Assembly: GCA_022361095.1 (NCBI GenBank)
Contig: JAKSBO010000908.1
Span: forward strand, 1 to 10,856
Length of the DNA: 10,856 nucleotides
Direction: 5' to 3'
Source: Desulfobacterales bacterium
GTDB taxonomy: Bacteria > Desulfobacterota > Desulfobacteria > Desulfobacterales > Desulfobacteraceae
A program made the translations under genes and the position numbers. The notes under the pieces are model-generated. The model was not told where the DNA came from, ran no database searches, and worked only from the letters and a program-made list of their open reading frames with translations. Below are positions 1 to 6,939 of this stretch, in pieces (position 1 is the first letter of the stretch; each line of letters starts with the position of its first letter).

Positions 1-80
1 ACCAGGGAAAAGGGGATCAGATACTTTAGTTCATGGCGTTCAAGAAGGGAGGGCATCTCCTGTTGACGGGACGTTCTCAT
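1..80 (-). CDS. VTC-domain (polyphosphate polymerase-like) protein, N-terminus only
   Basis: Only the first 26 codons and part of the next lie in the window. They read MRTSRQQEMPSLLERHELKY followed by LIPFSL. The R-H-E-L-K-Y segment matches the opening strand of VTC domains, the triphosphate-tunnel fold that in yeast Vtc4 polymerises polyphosphate; bacterial VTC proteins are often encoded beside DUF4956 genes. The ATG overlaps the TGA of the preceding gene (ATGA), and a strong AAGGAGG site sits 10 bases upstream inside that gene's last codons, so translation is probably coupled. The downstream partner of the DUF4956 gene at 2580-3263 supports the family call. The catalytic basic and acidic tunnel residues are outside the window, so activity cannot be judged. 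Confidence 0.72.
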   Translation of the reverse strand, partial: MRTSRQQEMPSLLERHELKYLIPFSL

Positions 81-1426
81 TGAACAAGTTCCTCCTTTTC
101 ATCCGGCGACAGGTAATTCATCCAAGGCGTTTCACCCAGTTTACCGGTGATGTCTAAAAGCTCGATATAGGTTGTGAATATCCTGCGGGAAAGTTTGGCC
201 CGAAGGATATCCGCGCCTAACATACTTTCCCTGAATTTCAATAAGGTCAGCGGGTCTGTTCCTTTTGTCTGAAGCAGACGGTCAAAGGCTGCTGTGCTGA
301 AGCTGTTCGTTTTTTTCTGTTGGAAGGCCGTATATCGTTCGATCTGGTGATGGAGTTTTTGCCGGAGGACGGGAATCGTCTGCCGGATTTCACGTTCCAG
401 GGCATATTGCCGGCTTCTAGCTTTCATGCTTTCAAGTTTTCGCTGGCGAAGCGTATCCCGGCTACCGGCACCAATGGGGATGGAAATACCGAATTCAATG
501 GAAAAGGCATCCGCAAAATCATCTTTATCGGCTGCGTTGAATGCAGTTTCAACAAAGCTGATGAGGCGATTTTTTTCTGCAACCTCCTGCAAATACAGGG
601 CCTCTGCCTTGACAACTTGAGTTTTTGCCCGGGTGAGATAAATATTTTCATCCTCCGGATTTATTTGAATGGCAAGGATGCGTTGGGCCAACTGATCGAC
701 CGACAGAAGATGGCCGGTATCGAAAAAGACATTCCCGCCATAACCACTTTGTAAATTAACCCTTTTTGCCACGGCATCCTGTTGGTTTTTCAGCTCCATG
801 ATATCCATCTGGAGGACCAAGCGCCGGTTTTCCACATCTGCCAGTTCTCCGGCATCAAAATCAGGCGTATCAACTTGGCGTTTCAGGACGTGCTCCCAAT
901 CTTCGTAAAGAAGATTCAGGGCATCATAAAGTATTCTCATCTCCTTGAAATAGAGAAAATCGACAACGGTCATGTACCGGTTCTTCAAGGCCGTATGCAG
1001 CAGAGATGCCAGTTGAATCGCTTCGGATTGAAGCCGTGCATCAAGCACCGCCCTTTCACCCTTGATCTCATCCCACCCCCTTGGTTTGAATCGTAATACG
1101 TACTTTTGCCGGTTGCTTTCAAATTTATCAATCGTGAATCTGAATTCAGGATCTTCAATAAATGAAATGGCGCCTGTCTCTTTCAGGAACCGGATGCGTT
1201 GATTTCGGGGAGAGAGGGACAGGTCCTCAAAAGCGGTGGATAGAAAGTCTTTGATGGAGATCGGCACCCTCTTGTCTGCAGCGTCCTCTGCATCAAGGAT
1301 ATGACCTGCAGAAGCTGCCGCGGCCGCGCCGGAGGCGTTAACAATGTCAGCGCTGCCAATGCCGGGAAAGCCGGAATTGAGGATAAAAAGCAAAGCCGGA
1401 ATTGTCGCCAATTGCATTGATTTCAT
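77..1426 (-). CDS. TolC-like outer-membrane factor
   Basis: A 449-residue exported protein that probably forms an outer-membrane/periplasmic channel. The start chosen is the ATG at 1426, giving MKSMQLATIP, because GGGTGATAAC precedes it; a TTG four codons upstream has no ribosome site. Residues 1 to about 26 are a signal peptide with a hydrophobic core ending near GIGSA. The rest is mainly long alpha-helix with heptad-like character. The second half has the TolC pattern: a beta-strand segment FGISIPIGAGSRDT, then helices rich in Arg, Gln and Glu, a Y-x5-Q turn, a LLQTKG segment, and a final helix ending in YIELLDITGKL. The first TolC repeat is divergent, so this is a remote member. It lies 20 bases after the HlyD-like adaptor gene and overlaps the VTC-domain gene. 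A coiled-coil periplasmic protein that is not a channel is the alternative. Confidence 0.68.
   Translation of the reverse strand: MKSMQLATIPALLFILNSGFPGIGSADIVNASGAAAAASAGHILDAEDAADKRVPISIKDFLSTAFEDLSLSPRNQRIRFLKETGAISFIEDPEFRFTIDKFESNRQKYVLRFKPRGWDEIKGERAVLDARLQSEAIQLASLLHTALKNRYMTVVDFLYFKEMRILYDALNLLYEDWEHVLKRQVDTPDFDAGELADVENRRLVLQMDIMELKNQQDAVAKRVNLQSGYGGNVFFDTGHLLSVDQLAQRILAIQINPEDENIYLTRAKTQVVKAEALYLQEVAEKNRLISFVETAFNAADKDDFADAFSIEFGISIPIGAGSRDTLRQRKLESMKARSRQYALEREIRQTIPVLRQKLHHQIERYTAFQQKKTNSFSTAAFDRLLQTKGTDPLTLLKFRESMLGADILRAKLSRRIFTTYIELLDITGKLGETPWMNYLSPDEKEELVQ
91..97 (-). promoter_or_regulatory. Ribosome binding site of the VTC-domain gene
   Basis: AAGGAGG on the minus strand, 10 bases before the ATG at 80-78. 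It lies within the final codons of the TolC-like gene, which fixes the VTC start and points to translational coupling. Confidence 0.7.
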
Positions 1427-1446
1427 GTTATCACCCAATATTATCG

Positions 1447-2553
1447 TTATATGCTGTGCGCTTCAGAGTTGTCTGATTCTGATGCATAACTTTCCAGGGT
1501 AAACCACTTTTTAAGCCATGCCAGATAGCCGAGTGCATCGTGATTTGCCGTCTGAATCATCACTTTTTCTCCCAAAAGAAATGGATTTCCGTCCGGCAGG
1601 TGAATTTCAACTTCCCGTCCCCACAATTGCATTTCAGGTCGTTTTTTCAGTCTTAAGGGATATTGGATGATTCTGGAGCCCACGCCCACGATTTCGCCTT
1701 TGACCCGTTTGCCTTCATCGGTAAAGGCGATCACGTCCACCCGATCTCCGATGAATGCCCGGTTATAGATATTTTCATGGATATATCCACGGACATAGGA
1801 AGGCGAGCGGGTATGCAGTGTCAGGATCGGCTGGAACGGAGAAATTTTTTCCCCTGCCTTGCAATGAATGGAACCGATAATCCCGTCAATGGGGGCAAGG
1901 ATCTGCAGAGAGGCTTTTTCTTTCTCAAGGAGTTCCAGCTCCTTTTTCAGGCTTTCCTGGTGGATGGTTTCCGGGGTTTGTGTGGATGCCAGTTTGGCCG
2001 TTAAATCATCAATCAGCGTTTGAAATCGTTTTTTGGTCAGGTCCCGTTCCTGTTTCAAATTCTCAATTTCAATCTCCATGGCACCGGGTTTTTCACCACG
2101 TTTCGTTGCCCTGGAAGGGTTGGGAATACTCTTCAGGCCGGAGACCATCTCTTTGTTAAAGGAATACCGGGAAGTCATCTGCTCGATTTTATGGTCGATT
2201 TCACTGACATTGACTTTTTTATCAGCCCTGAGTTGCCGAATCTGAGATTTGATCTCATCTCTGTTACAGGTATCGCGACTTTTCAGCTCTTTGAGCTGAT
2301 GTGTGATCTCATTGAGTTTCATTGTCAAGGCCGGCCGTTGCAATTCCACCAGGACACGTCCTTTCGGAATCTCCTGGCCGGGCAGGACATGAATCCTCCC
2401 AATTTCAACGGAGTTCTCTGAATTGACAATCACTTCTCGTGTTTCCGCAATCCCTTGAAACTCTGTGGCTTCTTCTTTTCCGAGGAATAATGACGTTTTG
2501 ACCACCACAAGAAACACTAAAATCCATGTAAGATAGAGTAGTTTTTTACCCAA
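1447..2553 (-). CDS. HlyD-family periplasmic adaptor (membrane fusion) protein
   Basis: A 368-residue adaptor that would link an inner-membrane protein to an outer-membrane channel. Residues 5-24 form a single N-terminal membrane anchor. Two half lipoyl/barrel-sandwich motifs occur at about 43-75 (GRIHVLPGQEIPKGRVLVEL) and 215-247 (LAPIDGIIGSIHCKAGEKIS). They bracket a helical hairpin rich in Lys, Glu and Leu at about 76-214, and a beta-barrel domain follows at about 250-340. The start is a TTG at 2553: AAAGGAG lies 8 bases upstream and no in-frame ATG precedes the anchor. The gene follows the DUF4956 gene by 26 bases and precedes the TolC-like gene by 20. No ABC transporter or RND pump is encoded beside it, which is unusual for this family. 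Confidence 0.85.
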   Translation of the reverse strand: MGKKLLYLTWILVFLVVVKTSLFLGKEEATEFQGIAETREVIVNSENSVEIGRIHVLPGQEIPKGRVLVELQRPALTMKLNEITHQLKELKSRDTCNRDEIKSQIRQLRADKKVNVSEIDHKIEQMTSRYSFNKEMVSGLKSIPNPSRATKRGEKPGAMEIEIENLKQERDLTKKRFQTLIDDLTAKLASTQTPETIHQESLKKELELLEKEKASLQILAPIDGIIGSIHCKAGEKISPFQPILTLHTRSPSYVRGYIHENIYNRAFIGDRVDVIAFTDEGKRVKGEIVGVGSRIIQYPLRLKKRPEMQLWGREVEIHLPDGNPFLLGEKVMIQTANHDALGYLAWLKKWFTLESYASESDNSEAHSI

Positions 2554-2561
2554 TATAAGGT

Positions 2562-2568
2562 CTCCTTT
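2562..2568 (-). promoter_or_regulatory. Ribosome binding site supporting a TTG start
   Basis: AAAGGAG on the minus strand, 8 bases before the TTG at 2553-2551. It is the reason for choosing TTG as the start of the HlyD-like adaptor. Confidence 0.7.
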
Positions 2569-2579
2569 ATTAATGGCCT

Positions 2580-3263
2580 TTATAATTCCACCGTAGTTTC
2601 CTGCAACAGGAGGCTGACGCCTTTGATGTGCCCAATGCCATTGAGTTCCTCCAGCAGTTCCTCTTTGCCTTTTTTATATTTCATTTTAATGTGGTAGGCA
2701 TAGTCGAGACGACTGCCCTGGGCAATATCACGCAGGGTGATCAGTGCAAAGAGCTTGCAGTTATTTTGCAGGATGTTATTGAGTTTTTCCTTGCTTTCCG
2801 GATCATTTTCCATATTAAACCGCAACATGCCGTCATAGTACCCAGTCTGCCCAAAAGGAGAGTGGTAAAGGATAAAGGCGGCCAGGCAAAATCCAACCGT
2901 TCCCACAACGGCGATATCGTACCCCCTTACGCCGGTGGCAATGCCGGAAGCCAGTGACGCAAACATAAAAATGATATCCCTCGGATCTTTGAAACTGGTG
3001 CGAAACCGGATGATGGCCAGTGCGCCCATCATACCAAGGCCGCTTGCAAGGCTGTCGCCAATGGCCTGCATCACCGTTGCAGCCACAATGGCGCTGAGAA
3101 TCAGAGCCTGCACAAAATTTCTTGAGTAGGAAAGCCCCCGAAAAGTCTTTTCATACACCAGGGCAATGAGCGTGGAGAGAAGAAACGAAATCAACAGCGT
3201 AAAAAGTGCCGTGATGAATGACGTATTTGCAGAGCTGTTTTGAAGGGTTAATGCATCAATCAT
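2580..3263 (-). CDS. DUF4956 integral membrane protein
   Basis: A 227-residue inner-membrane protein of unknown biochemical function. The family hallmark is visible at residues 80-99 (GALAIIRFRTSFKDPRDIIF). Hydrophobic segments at about 15-36, 48-70, 96-112 and 116-134 give roughly four or five membrane passes, followed by a soluble C-terminal domain at about 143-227 with a mixed alpha/beta pattern, probably cytoplasmic. The ATG at 3263 is preferred because GGGAGAG ends 5 bases upstream; a TTG 42 bases earlier lacks a ribosome site. DUF4956 genes commonly neighbour VTC-domain polyphosphate polymerases, as here. As first gene of the operon, and the only multi-pass protein in it, it is the likely inner-membrane platform for the adaptor and outer-membrane factor. 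That role is inferred. Confidence 0.88.
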   Translation of the reverse strand: MIDALTLQNSSANTSFITALFTLLISFLLSTLIALVYEKTFRGLSYSRNFVQALILSAIVAATVMQAIGDSLASGLGMMGALAIIRFRTSFKDPRDIIFMFASLASGIATGVRGYDIAVVGTVGFCLAAFILYHSPFGQTGYYDGMLRFNMENDPESKEKLNNILQNNCKLFALITLRDIAQGSRLDYAYHIKMKYKKGKEELLEELNGIGHIKGVSLLLQETTVEL

Positions 3264-3384
3264 GGTGTCTCTCCCGGATAGATAAATTTTTCGAAATGTT
3301 AGCAAAAATGGACATTAATTCGCCGCCCCGGCCAAGATTCAATGTGGGCGCAATGGGCAAACGCTTAAAACGATACGCTAACAA

Positions 3385-3431
3385 TAATCTAATAATTATC
3401 TAATAAACAATTGAGGTAGAAATGTGATCAA
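3385..3431 (-). promoter_or_regulatory. Tandem 11-bp repeat and weak candidate promoter upstream of the DUF4956 operon
   Basis: Two adjacent 11-bp units on the minus strand, TTATTAGATAA (3396-3406) and TTATTAGATTA (3385-3395), differ at one base and are phased by about one helical turn, as in sites for response-regulator dimers. A weak sigma70-like pair, TTGATC (3426-3431) and TTTATT (3402-3407) with an 18-base gap, overlaps them. The repeat is seen directly; its regulatory role is inferred. It is about 120 bases upstream of the operon start. Confidence 0.35.
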
Positions 3432-3725
3432 ATTGCGAGGAAAATACGTGTTTTGAATATAATGCTTTTGTAATTTACCTCACGGCTTTGTGGTATTTGG
3501 GTATTTCTTAACGTCAAGCGATAGAAAACAGAGGATCAAATTCCGGGGAAAAGACCGGCGACCAGCCTTCAGAACCGGTGCCGGCTGGAGAGAAAACGTG
3601 GGCTAAGACGGGGGAAAACATGGAAAGCGTGATGGGGCTCACCTGAAGAAGAGGATCCCACCCGGGAGCAAGGGAAAAACTTACAGCACTGCAGAAAGCA
3701 GTCAGGCCGGCCAGATATTAAACGG
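3432..3725. other. Intergenic stretch with no recognised gene
   Basis: The stretch holds no gene I can name. From about 3512 the plus strand is purine-rich and has open but startless frames: one runs to a TGA near 3640, and a second in another frame is open from there to about 3814. It contains small hairpins, for example an ACTGC/GCAGT stem with a 5-base loop near 3686-3700 and a CCAGCC/GGCTGG pair near 3560-3586. It may be debris of a decayed gene or mobile element; I found no riboswitch consensus. Confidence 0.4.
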
Positions 3726-3818
3726 TTATGTTTCAAACACCATTTCTCCGTCACGACCTTTATATATGGTGCCCCATACATTCCAATTTATATGGAAGTA
3801 CGGATAAGTCACTAAATT
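3726..3818 (-). pseudogene. C-terminal relic of a Frd/Apr-type flavoprotein
   Basis: Read on the minus strand up to a TAA at 3728-3726, this stretch encodes about 30 residues including NWNVWGTIYKGRDGEMVFET. It aligns with the last 30-odd residues of the intact flavoprotein at 5183-6928 (NWNAWINIYKGRDGSMKFEK), sharing NWN, W, IYKGRDG, M and FE, with a YP a few residues upstream in both. An in-frame TGA stands just upstream and no further homology is visible, so the rest of the gene is gone. It is a relic of a paralogue, in the same orientation as the intact gene, and implies a past duplication or replacement with deletion at this locus. Confidence 0.7.
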
Positions 3819-3837
3819 TCATCTATATTTTGTTTCG

Positions 3838-3872
3838 GGGCGAGCCTGGATGTTGATAGGCCAGGTCGGCCC
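3838..3872 (-). terminator. Hairpin downstream of the SH3-domain gene
   Basis: A 12-bp stem with two mismatches (GGGCcGaCCTGG against CCAGGctCGCCC) and an 11-base loop begins 15 bases after the SH3 gene's stop. No T-run follows on the minus strand, so an intrinsic terminator is only possible; it could instead protect the transcript's 3' end. Confidence 0.3.
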
Positions 3873-3887
3873 ATGGCGTTGGTTGGT

Positions 3888-4502
3888 TTATCCGACAGGC
3901 TGCTGATCCAGGCCCTGGGTGAATTTTTTGTCAACCCATCCAAGCTTTCCCGACGGCAGTTCAACATAAATCCAGCCGCCTGATTCCTGGTATATTTTCA
4001 GGTTTTCCCCTTTGTAGGCAAGGCAAGTCACTTCAAACGTCATGCCCGGGCCCGATCTTACGTTGAGCCTGTCCGCGGTCACAGCAACCTCTCCTTTACA
4101 GGTAACTGTTCTAAATTCATCCTTGTTTTCAGCCGCGGTCAATGCCGGTGGAGCGACAACCATATATCCATCAGGCATCCTGACATAATAAATCCCCTTG
4201 AAATAGTAATATTTCACACCCTGGACCACCCTGATGCCGTATCCCCGGGGCAGCGATGCGACAACAGCGCCTTCAGGTGCTTCCACAAGCACATACCCGG
4301 CCGGACCTTTGCGGTAAAACATGCCGTCCCTGATAAACAGGTGCCGGGCACCTAGGATTATAAGGTCAAACAGCGGGTCGGGACCATGGCGGAACCCGGG
4401 ATGCGGCATTGGATGGCCCGCAAAACCGGCTGTTTCAGCCGCAAGAATGCCGAAGGCCGCCAAAGCACCGATAATAATTTTATTGTTTTTAAACGCAGCC
4501 AT
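3888..4502 (-). CDS. Exported SH3-domain protein
   Basis: A 204-residue exported protein. Residues 1 to about 28 are a signal peptide (basic start, alanine-rich core, possible cleavage after GFA). A His/Pro-rich linker follows (HPMPHPGFRHG). At about 70-118 comes a tyrosine-rich segment (VKYYYFKGIYYVRMPDGYMV) like the DUF6515-type YY repeat of periplasmic proteins. A bacterial SH3 domain at about 138-195 starts with RLNVRSGPG and ends with GWVDKKF. Such domains usually bind peptidoglycan or protein ligands, so a periplasmic scaffold or wall-binding role is likely. AAAGG lies 7 bases before the ATG. The gene follows the small secreted protein gene by 34 bases, so the two are probably co-transcribed. 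Its specific function is unknown. Confidence 0.75.
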   Translation of the reverse strand: MAAFKNNKIIIGALAAFGILAAETAGFAGHPMPHPGFRHGPDPLFDLIILGARHLFIRDGMFYRKGPAGYVLVEAPEGAVVASLPRGYGIRVVQGVKYYYFKGIYYVRMPDGYMVVAPPALTAAENKDEFRTVTCKGEVAVTADRLNVRSGPGMTFEVTCLAYKGENLKIYQESGGWIYVELPSGKLGWVDKKFTQGLDQQPVG

Positions 4503-4536
4503 ATTGATACCTTTCTTGGTGTTTCATCAGGTCCGC

Positions 4537-4848
4537 CTAGTCGTTTCCCTGGGGGCCTCCACCCTGCCCCCTCCCCTGGGGCGCATGATCCGGAATGAGC
4601 AGAAGTCTGTCGCCGTTTCTGTCCTGTCTGCATGTTCCGGTAATTGTCTCTCCATTGGGAGCTTCAAACGATGCAGTATCTCCTTCGGCCATTTCTTCAC
4701 AGGCAGTAAATGCTTCCTGGGGAGGTCCGCCCTGGGGTCTGCCGTTATTATTCCGGGCATATGCCGGACCTGTATTCAGGTTAAATGCGATCATAACCCC
4801 TGCCAGGGCCAGTGTAATGGTTGCCGGTTTGCAGATATGAATTGTCAT
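4537..4848 (-). CDS. Small secreted protein with two cysteines
   Basis: A 103-residue protein with a clear signal peptide (residues 1 to about 31, ending GPAYA). The mature part starts with a Gly/Pro/Asn-rich stretch, then a compact domain PPQEAFTACEEMAEGDTASF and GETITGTCRQ, and ends in a Gly/Gln-rich tail. Cys50 and Cys73 are the only cysteines after the signal region and could form a disulfide. I recall similar short periplasmic proteins of unknown function with an EAF-x-AC ... G-D-T ... GTC pattern; I cannot name the family. AAGGAGA precedes the ATG by 8 bases. It is the first gene of a pair with the SH3-domain protein. The palindromic repeat at 4874-5038 ends 26 bases upstream, so its promoter must lie in or beyond that repeat. 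Confidence 0.7.
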   Translation of the reverse strand: MTIHICKPATITLALAGVMIAFNLNTGPAYARNNNGRPQGGPPQEAFTACEEMAEGDTASFEAPNGETITGTCRQDRNGDRLLLIPDHAPQGRGQGGGPQGND

Positions 4849-4873
4849 TGTCTTATTCTCCTTATGCTTAATG

Positions 4874-5038
4874 TAAGGCCCATGGCCAAAATAAAATCGC
4901 CCATCTACTTGTCTTTTAAGCCACCCTCGGCGTTATGCCAAAGGACACATATTTTAAATATGCTTGCATTGGCGTGCCTTGACGGTGACTTAAAATCCGG
5001 CGTATCTGTGGCAGATTTAATTCCGACCATGGGCCTAA
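4874..5038. repeat. 165-bp MITE-like palindromic element
   Basis: The ends are exact inverted 10-mers (AGGCCCATGG and CCATGGGCCT), extending to an imperfect terminal repeat of about 24 bases (GGCCCATGG then a C/R-rich step and AATAAAATC-like bases). The interior arms also pair: CTTTTAAGCCACC near 4913-4925 mirrors GGTGACTTAAAATCC near 4984-4998, and the centre is CATATTTTAAATATG at 4948-4962. The dyad centre of the ends and the middle coincide near 4955-4956. No transposase is inside. Long open frames across it on the plus strand are by-products. It resembles a non-autonomous transposon or a structured mobile repeat. Confidence 0.72.
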
Positions 5039-5182
5039 GCCCGGGATCCACACAAAATTCCGCCCCCGGATACGGATCGGATAATAGCTATATATTGAGA
5101 GGAGAGGTGGAGAGAATTGTGTGATAAAATAGAGTGTTTACGTTTTCCTGCCCCGCTTCGATTTTATATGCCCCTTCAAAAC
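5039..5182. other. Intergenic spacer with a purine tract
   Basis: No gene is visible between the palindromic element and the end of the flavoprotein gene. The plus strand has an A/G-rich run (about 5097-5116) followed by AT-rich sequence. I see no clear terminator for the redox operon. Confidence 0.5.
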
Positions 5183-6928
5183 CTAAGACGGCCAGGTGCC
5201 AAAGGGCTGTTTTTCAAATTTCATTGAACCGTCACGTCCCTTGTAGATATTGATCCAGGCATTCCAGTTTTTGGTGTCCGTTTCAGGATAATCCAGACGA
5301 TAGTGGCTGCAGCGGCTTTCTTTGCGCATCAATGATGCCCTGAGCTTCATTTCAGCGCTGATAATCATGTTGGCGGTTTCAAAGGCCAATCGTAATTCAT
5401 GGAGATTCGCAGCCTTAAGCATTGGCATGTGATGGTCTCTCAACTCTTCAACATAGGCCAGCGCCGCTTTAAGCAGTCTCTCTTTTTTGATATAGATAAT
5501 GAAATTGGGAATCATGATGCCCTGCAGAATCTGGGTTACCCATGCAGGACTGTACCCCGCTTCCCTTTTTAACGGTGCAAGTATCTCGGCGTTTACTTCA
5601 TCTATTTTGGATTTGGAAATTTCCGGCATTTCAATATGTTGACAGTATTCAGCCGCTGCCTTCCCTGCAACCCCGCCCTGCACCGCAGAACCGGCCAATG
5701 AGGAGCCGATCTGGGTATAGATTGCACCGGCCATATAGGACCCCAATGCATCTCCGGCTGCATACAACCCCGGTATATTTGATTCGCACTTTTCGTTGAC
5801 GGGAACAAGGCCTTCTGATTTGTGAATGGCCATGCCGGCCGAAGAACCGCCCACCAGGGTTCCTGCCATTCCCGGAGGGGCACCGCCCTCATCGTGCCGG
5901 CCGGAAGGACCGGGCCGCCCTTCGCCTTTGGGAGGGCGGTTTCGTTTAAATTCATCCGGGACAGAGGGTCCGCCTTCCGGTTCTTTTCCACCGGCGGCTC
6001 CGGGAATGCCCATCTGAACGGGATTTCCGTTCATATATGCCTTGTAATTCAAATCCACACCCAGATCATGGTGTACTTCGACCCCTGTTATGCCGGGCTT
6101 TCTTTCAAACATGCCATGCCAGCCGTCAAAACAGGCGGCAGCGTTTTCTGCCTGGCCGGGATGCCCGTCGTTCCACTCCTTGCCGGTCACCTTGGCACCG
6201 ATGTTATACGCCATGACAGTGCCGTCGTGGGTTAGGTCACAAATGGGAAATCCATTGGGTTTGAAGCCGCCTGCCCCGGTGCACAGGATGACGCTTTTGG
6301 CCTTGAAAAAATGAATTATTTCTTTATCCAGACTGAAACCGGCTGCACCGCAGATCCGTCCTTTTTCCTTGATCAAATGGGTAATGACGATTCTCTCCAG
6401 AACAGGGATGTTTCTCTTTTTGACCGGGTTGTTAAAACTCTTGTTATATAGGGGGGAATTAAAAAAGCCCCACGCCTTGAGTTCATTAACGCGGGCCAGG
6501 GAATGCTCGGCCATTTGCCGGGTATATACCGGATTATTGGTGCCCAATGCAGACCGGGAAACAGTATCCACAAATTCATCGAGGCTCAATTTTTCAGAAT
6601 CAGGATCAAATGCGAATATCCCCTTTGCAAAAGGTGTCTGCCCTGAGGAACCCAGACGGCCTTTGGAGACAAGCATTACTTTGGCACCTGCATCATGTGC
6701 CTTAACAGCAGCAAATAATCCTGCCATCCCGCCGCCGATAACCAGGACATCCGTTTCGTTTTCGATATTTGTTATTTTGTCCATATCAATTTCAGGGACA
6801 TTGGTGCTGCACATGCCCTGCTCTGGGAACACCCCAAACGCAGCCATTGCCGCAAGCCCTGCGGCCCCACCTGCAAGGGTCATGAATCTGCGGCGCGACA
6901 CATCTTTTAATTTTTGTGAAGATGTCAT
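5183..6928 (-). CDS. Tat-exported FAD flavoprotein, fumarate/adenylylsulfate reductase superfamily
   Basis: A 581-residue FAD oxidoreductase, probably periplasmic. The N-terminus has a twin-arginine signal (SRRRFMTLAGG, residues 11-21, with an alanine-rich core). FAD contacts are the dinucleotide motif VIGGGMAG (63-70), the SKG-x-LGSSG segment (88-95) and the second FAD motif GLYAAGDALG (387-396). The C-terminal domain (about 440-581) has the family's ESRCSHYRLDYPETD signature at 537-551. Where fumarate reductases and succinate dehydrogenases carry HGANRLGG, this protein has AGAIYTQIGSS (400-410), so the catalytic arginine of that motif is absent and fumarate is not the likely substrate. Residues about 309-355 are a Gly/Pro/Glu-rich insert. 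GGAGG lies 5 bases before the ATG. It is last in an operon with the cytochrome and ferredoxin, which should supply electrons. Confidence 0.85.
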   Translation of the reverse strand: MTSSQKLKDVSRRRFMTLAGGAAGLAAMAAFGVFPEQGMCSTNVPEIDMDKITNIENETDVLVIGGGMAGLFAAVKAHDAGAKVMLVSKGRLGSSGQTPFAKGIFAFDPDSEKLSLDEFVDTVSRSALGTNNPVYTRQMAEHSLARVNELKAWGFFNSPLYNKSFNNPVKKRNIPVLERIVITHLIKEKGRICGAAGFSLDKEIIHFFKAKSVILCTGAGGFKPNGFPICDLTHDGTVMAYNIGAKVTGKEWNDGHPGQAENAAACFDGWHGMFERKPGITGVEVHHDLGVDLNYKAYMNGNPVQMGIPGAAGGKEPEGGPSVPDEFKRNRPPKGEGRPGPSGRHDEGGAPPGMAGTLVGGSSAGMAIHKSEGLVPVNEKCESNIPGLYAAGDALGSYMAGAIYTQIGSSLAGSAVQGGVAGKAAAEYCQHIEMPEISKSKIDEVNAEILAPLKREAGYSPAWVTQILQGIMIPNFIIYIKKERLLKAALAYVEELRDHHMPMLKAANLHELRLAFETANMIISAEMKLRASLMRKESRCSHYRLDYPETDTKNWNAWINIYKGRDGSMKFEKQPFGTWPS

Positions 6929-6939
6929 TTATACCTCCG

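Noticed and set aside
3540..3720. Possible riboswitch (cobalamin, molybdenum cofactor or cyclic-di-GMP type)
   Set aside because: Small hairpins exist, but none of the conserved core sequences of these classes can be found on either strand.
3569..3781. Minus-strand open frame of 70 codons
   Set aside because: It overlaps the flavoprotein relic in a different frame, has no family features and no convincing ribosome site.
4321..5124. Long plus-strand open frame across the secreted-protein genes and the palindrome
   Set aside because: It runs antisense to two genes with signal peptides and good ribosome sites, and its second half is explained by the palindromic element.
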